Shown: positions 63,044-64,000 of the stretch, in pieces | Layout of the letters: every line of letters starts with the position of its first letter | How positions within the stretch are numbered: the stretch's first letter is position 1 | The notes under the pieces: generated by a model | The model's database searches: none | The model's input: the letters and a program-made list of their open reading frames with translations, nothing else | What the model was told of the DNA's origin: nothing | Position numbers and translations under genes: made by a program | From: Paenibacillus sp. FSL R5-0341 | GTDB lineage: Bacteria > Bacillota > Bacilli > Paenibacillales > Paenibacillaceae | Direction of reading: 5' to 3' | Length of the DNA: 64,000 nucleotides | Assembly: GCF_037975235.1 (NCBI RefSeq) | Contig: NZ_CP150241.1 | Location: forward strand, 496,001-560,000

Positions 63044-64000
63044 CTAATCATCCAGTAATGCAAGAATTGAATCAATGGATTGCTCTGCCCACTGTGCAAA
63101 AGGCAGGTCGGCTGCCCACGTCACTTGTCCTGTCGCTTTGGCTTCACCCCACCACAGGATACGTTGATAGAGCAGATGCACGCTGAGACGTGCACGGAAG
63201 TGCTGACATTTCTCCACATCTGCTGCACAGACCAGATCCCGGTAGCAGCGAAGGAACTGTGCGGCCAGTTCTGGCTTACCCTCACGGACATACCTGGTGG
63301 ACATTTTGGTCAAGTCGGCTGTGCCGTCTCCGAAATAGGCAGTTGTAAAATCGAACAGACCACTAATTTGCCAGTCTGAAGAAGGATCATCCTTTTTTTG
63401 AACTAGCACATTCTCGACCTTGAAGTCTCCCATGACAAACCCGGGAACAGCTTTGGACCGAAATGCCGGTTCCGCATTCTTGAATTGCTCGTCCACCCAC
63501 TGCACATCTTCATCCGTAATCACCGAGTACTGTTCAGCATCATGTAACCAGTGGCGGATAGTTCCGTACAACCAGTCCAGATAATCGCCTGCAAAGGAAA
63601 CAATCTGCTTCGCTACAGGGTCATATTCCCCAGCATCAGGCACCTTCCAGCGGTGCAGTTCAGCCAAAGTATGGGCAAACATACAGGCGATCTCTTCCTG
63701 ATCTTGCTGTGACAGTGAGATCTGGAATGCTGGATCATACAGGTGATTCCCGGGCAGGCGCGGCATGATGGCATAACTCCAACCTAGAAGATTGATATCT
63801 TCATGTAATAAATAGGGGGCAGGGACGGGAATGGACGTATGCTTCGCCAGTTGTTCTACGAAGAACTTTTCTTCCTGTAACTGTCCTGAGTATAACGGAT
63901 TACCTTTCAGAATATATTCTCCACGGGAAGAGCGGATGAGCAGTGTCTGACCCATAACGCCTTTATCCGTTCGTTGATAATCTTCAAGGGTTCCCAGATC
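63044..64000 (-). CDS. Aminoglycoside phosphotransferase (APH)-family kinase, 5' end outside the window
   Basis: Minus strand; the frame is open to base 64000 (15 more codons before the first Met at 63955, reading DLGTLEDYQRTDKGV), so the true start is probably beyond the right edge. Motifs: YILKGN (Lys), VPAPYLL, YAIMPRLPGNHL, FVMGDFKVENVLV (Brenner-type loop, with GD in place of HGD) and GLFDFTTAYFGDG as the metal loop. Family members phosphorylate small molecules; antibiotic resistance cannot be assumed. Confidence 0.82.
   Translation of the reverse strand, partial: DLGTLEDYQRTDKGVMGQTLLIRSSRGEYILKGNPLYSGQLQEEKFFVEQLAKHTSIPVPAPYLLHEDINLLGWSYAIMPRLPGNHLYDPAFQISLSQQDQEEIACMFAHTLAELHRWKVPDAGEYDPVAKQIVSFAGDYLDWLYGTIRHWLHDAEQYSVITDEDVQWVDEQFKNAEPAFRSKAVPGFVMGDFKVENVLVQKKDDPSSDWQISGLFDFTTAYFGDGTADLTKMSTRYVREGKPELAAQFLRCYRDLVCAADVEKCQHFRARLSVHLLYQRILWWGEAKATGQVTWAADLPFAQWAEQSIDSILALLDD

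Overview
The window looks like chromosomal DNA of a Paenibacillus-type Firmicute. The signs are AGGAGG-type ribosome sites with many GTG and TTG starts, moderate GC, S-layer-homology proteins, a large membrane AraC regulator beside a lone solute-binding lipoprotein, a rhamnogalacturonan lyase, FosB, and an AimR/Alo-like peptide-sensing regulator. No rRNA, tRNA, CRISPR array, transposase or phage structural gene was seen.

Layout. 1-5.4 kb: the 5' end of a neopullulanase gene (minus strand) faces a two-component system that runs into a LanFEG-like ABC exporter (ATPase plus two permeases). 5.4-15.5 kb: an acyltransferase, a multi-PAS hybrid kinase, lactate dehydrogenase, a MerR-like coiled-coil protein next to a soluble Ser/Thr kinase, methionine aminopeptidase, an MDR oxidoreductase and a CcdC-like protein. 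15.7-19.5 kb: a three-gene membrane operon (HEAT protein, GT2 protein lacking its usual catalytic residues, anchored extracytoplasmic protein). 19.6-25.9 kb: an MBL hydrolase/TetR operon with tandem operators, an Rrf2/nitroreductase pair, a small SLH protein, an AraC regulator and a lactonase. 26.1-27.6 kb: an RRNPP-type regulator whose 3' end overlaps a 32-residue candidate pheromone gene. 27.8-33.5 kb: a secreted PL11 lyase with a cre-like site, then a sulfate importer operon (sbp-cysT-cysW-yezD, no cysA) behind a long structured leader with a terminator. 33.6-41 kb: a solute-binding lipoprotein and its likely AraC sensor, a Pho-box-like region, an SLH/class A phosphatase protein, and two copies of an intergenic repeat.

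42.2-51.6 kb is the most interesting part. A ribbon-helix-helix regulator with a heptad-repeat operator and an MFS exporter lie just upstream of a compact RiPP cluster: a 45-residue lanthipeptide precursor, a lyase-kinase-cyclase synthetase, a GNAT protein, an unrecognised helical protein and an S9 peptidase that could remove the leader. The precursor leader looks class III, but the cyclase domain keeps the Cys/Cys-His zinc ligands expected of class IV.

51.8-64 kb is mostly housekeeping or accessory metabolism: an NmrA-like reductase, the NAD(P)HX repair enzyme, a chemoreceptor paired with a BMP-family lipoprotein, a gamma-glutamyltransferase, an SDR, FosB, a second S9 peptidase, and an APH-family kinase cut by the right edge. 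Everything here was read by eye. Family names rest on motifs and memory of the families, not on searches.
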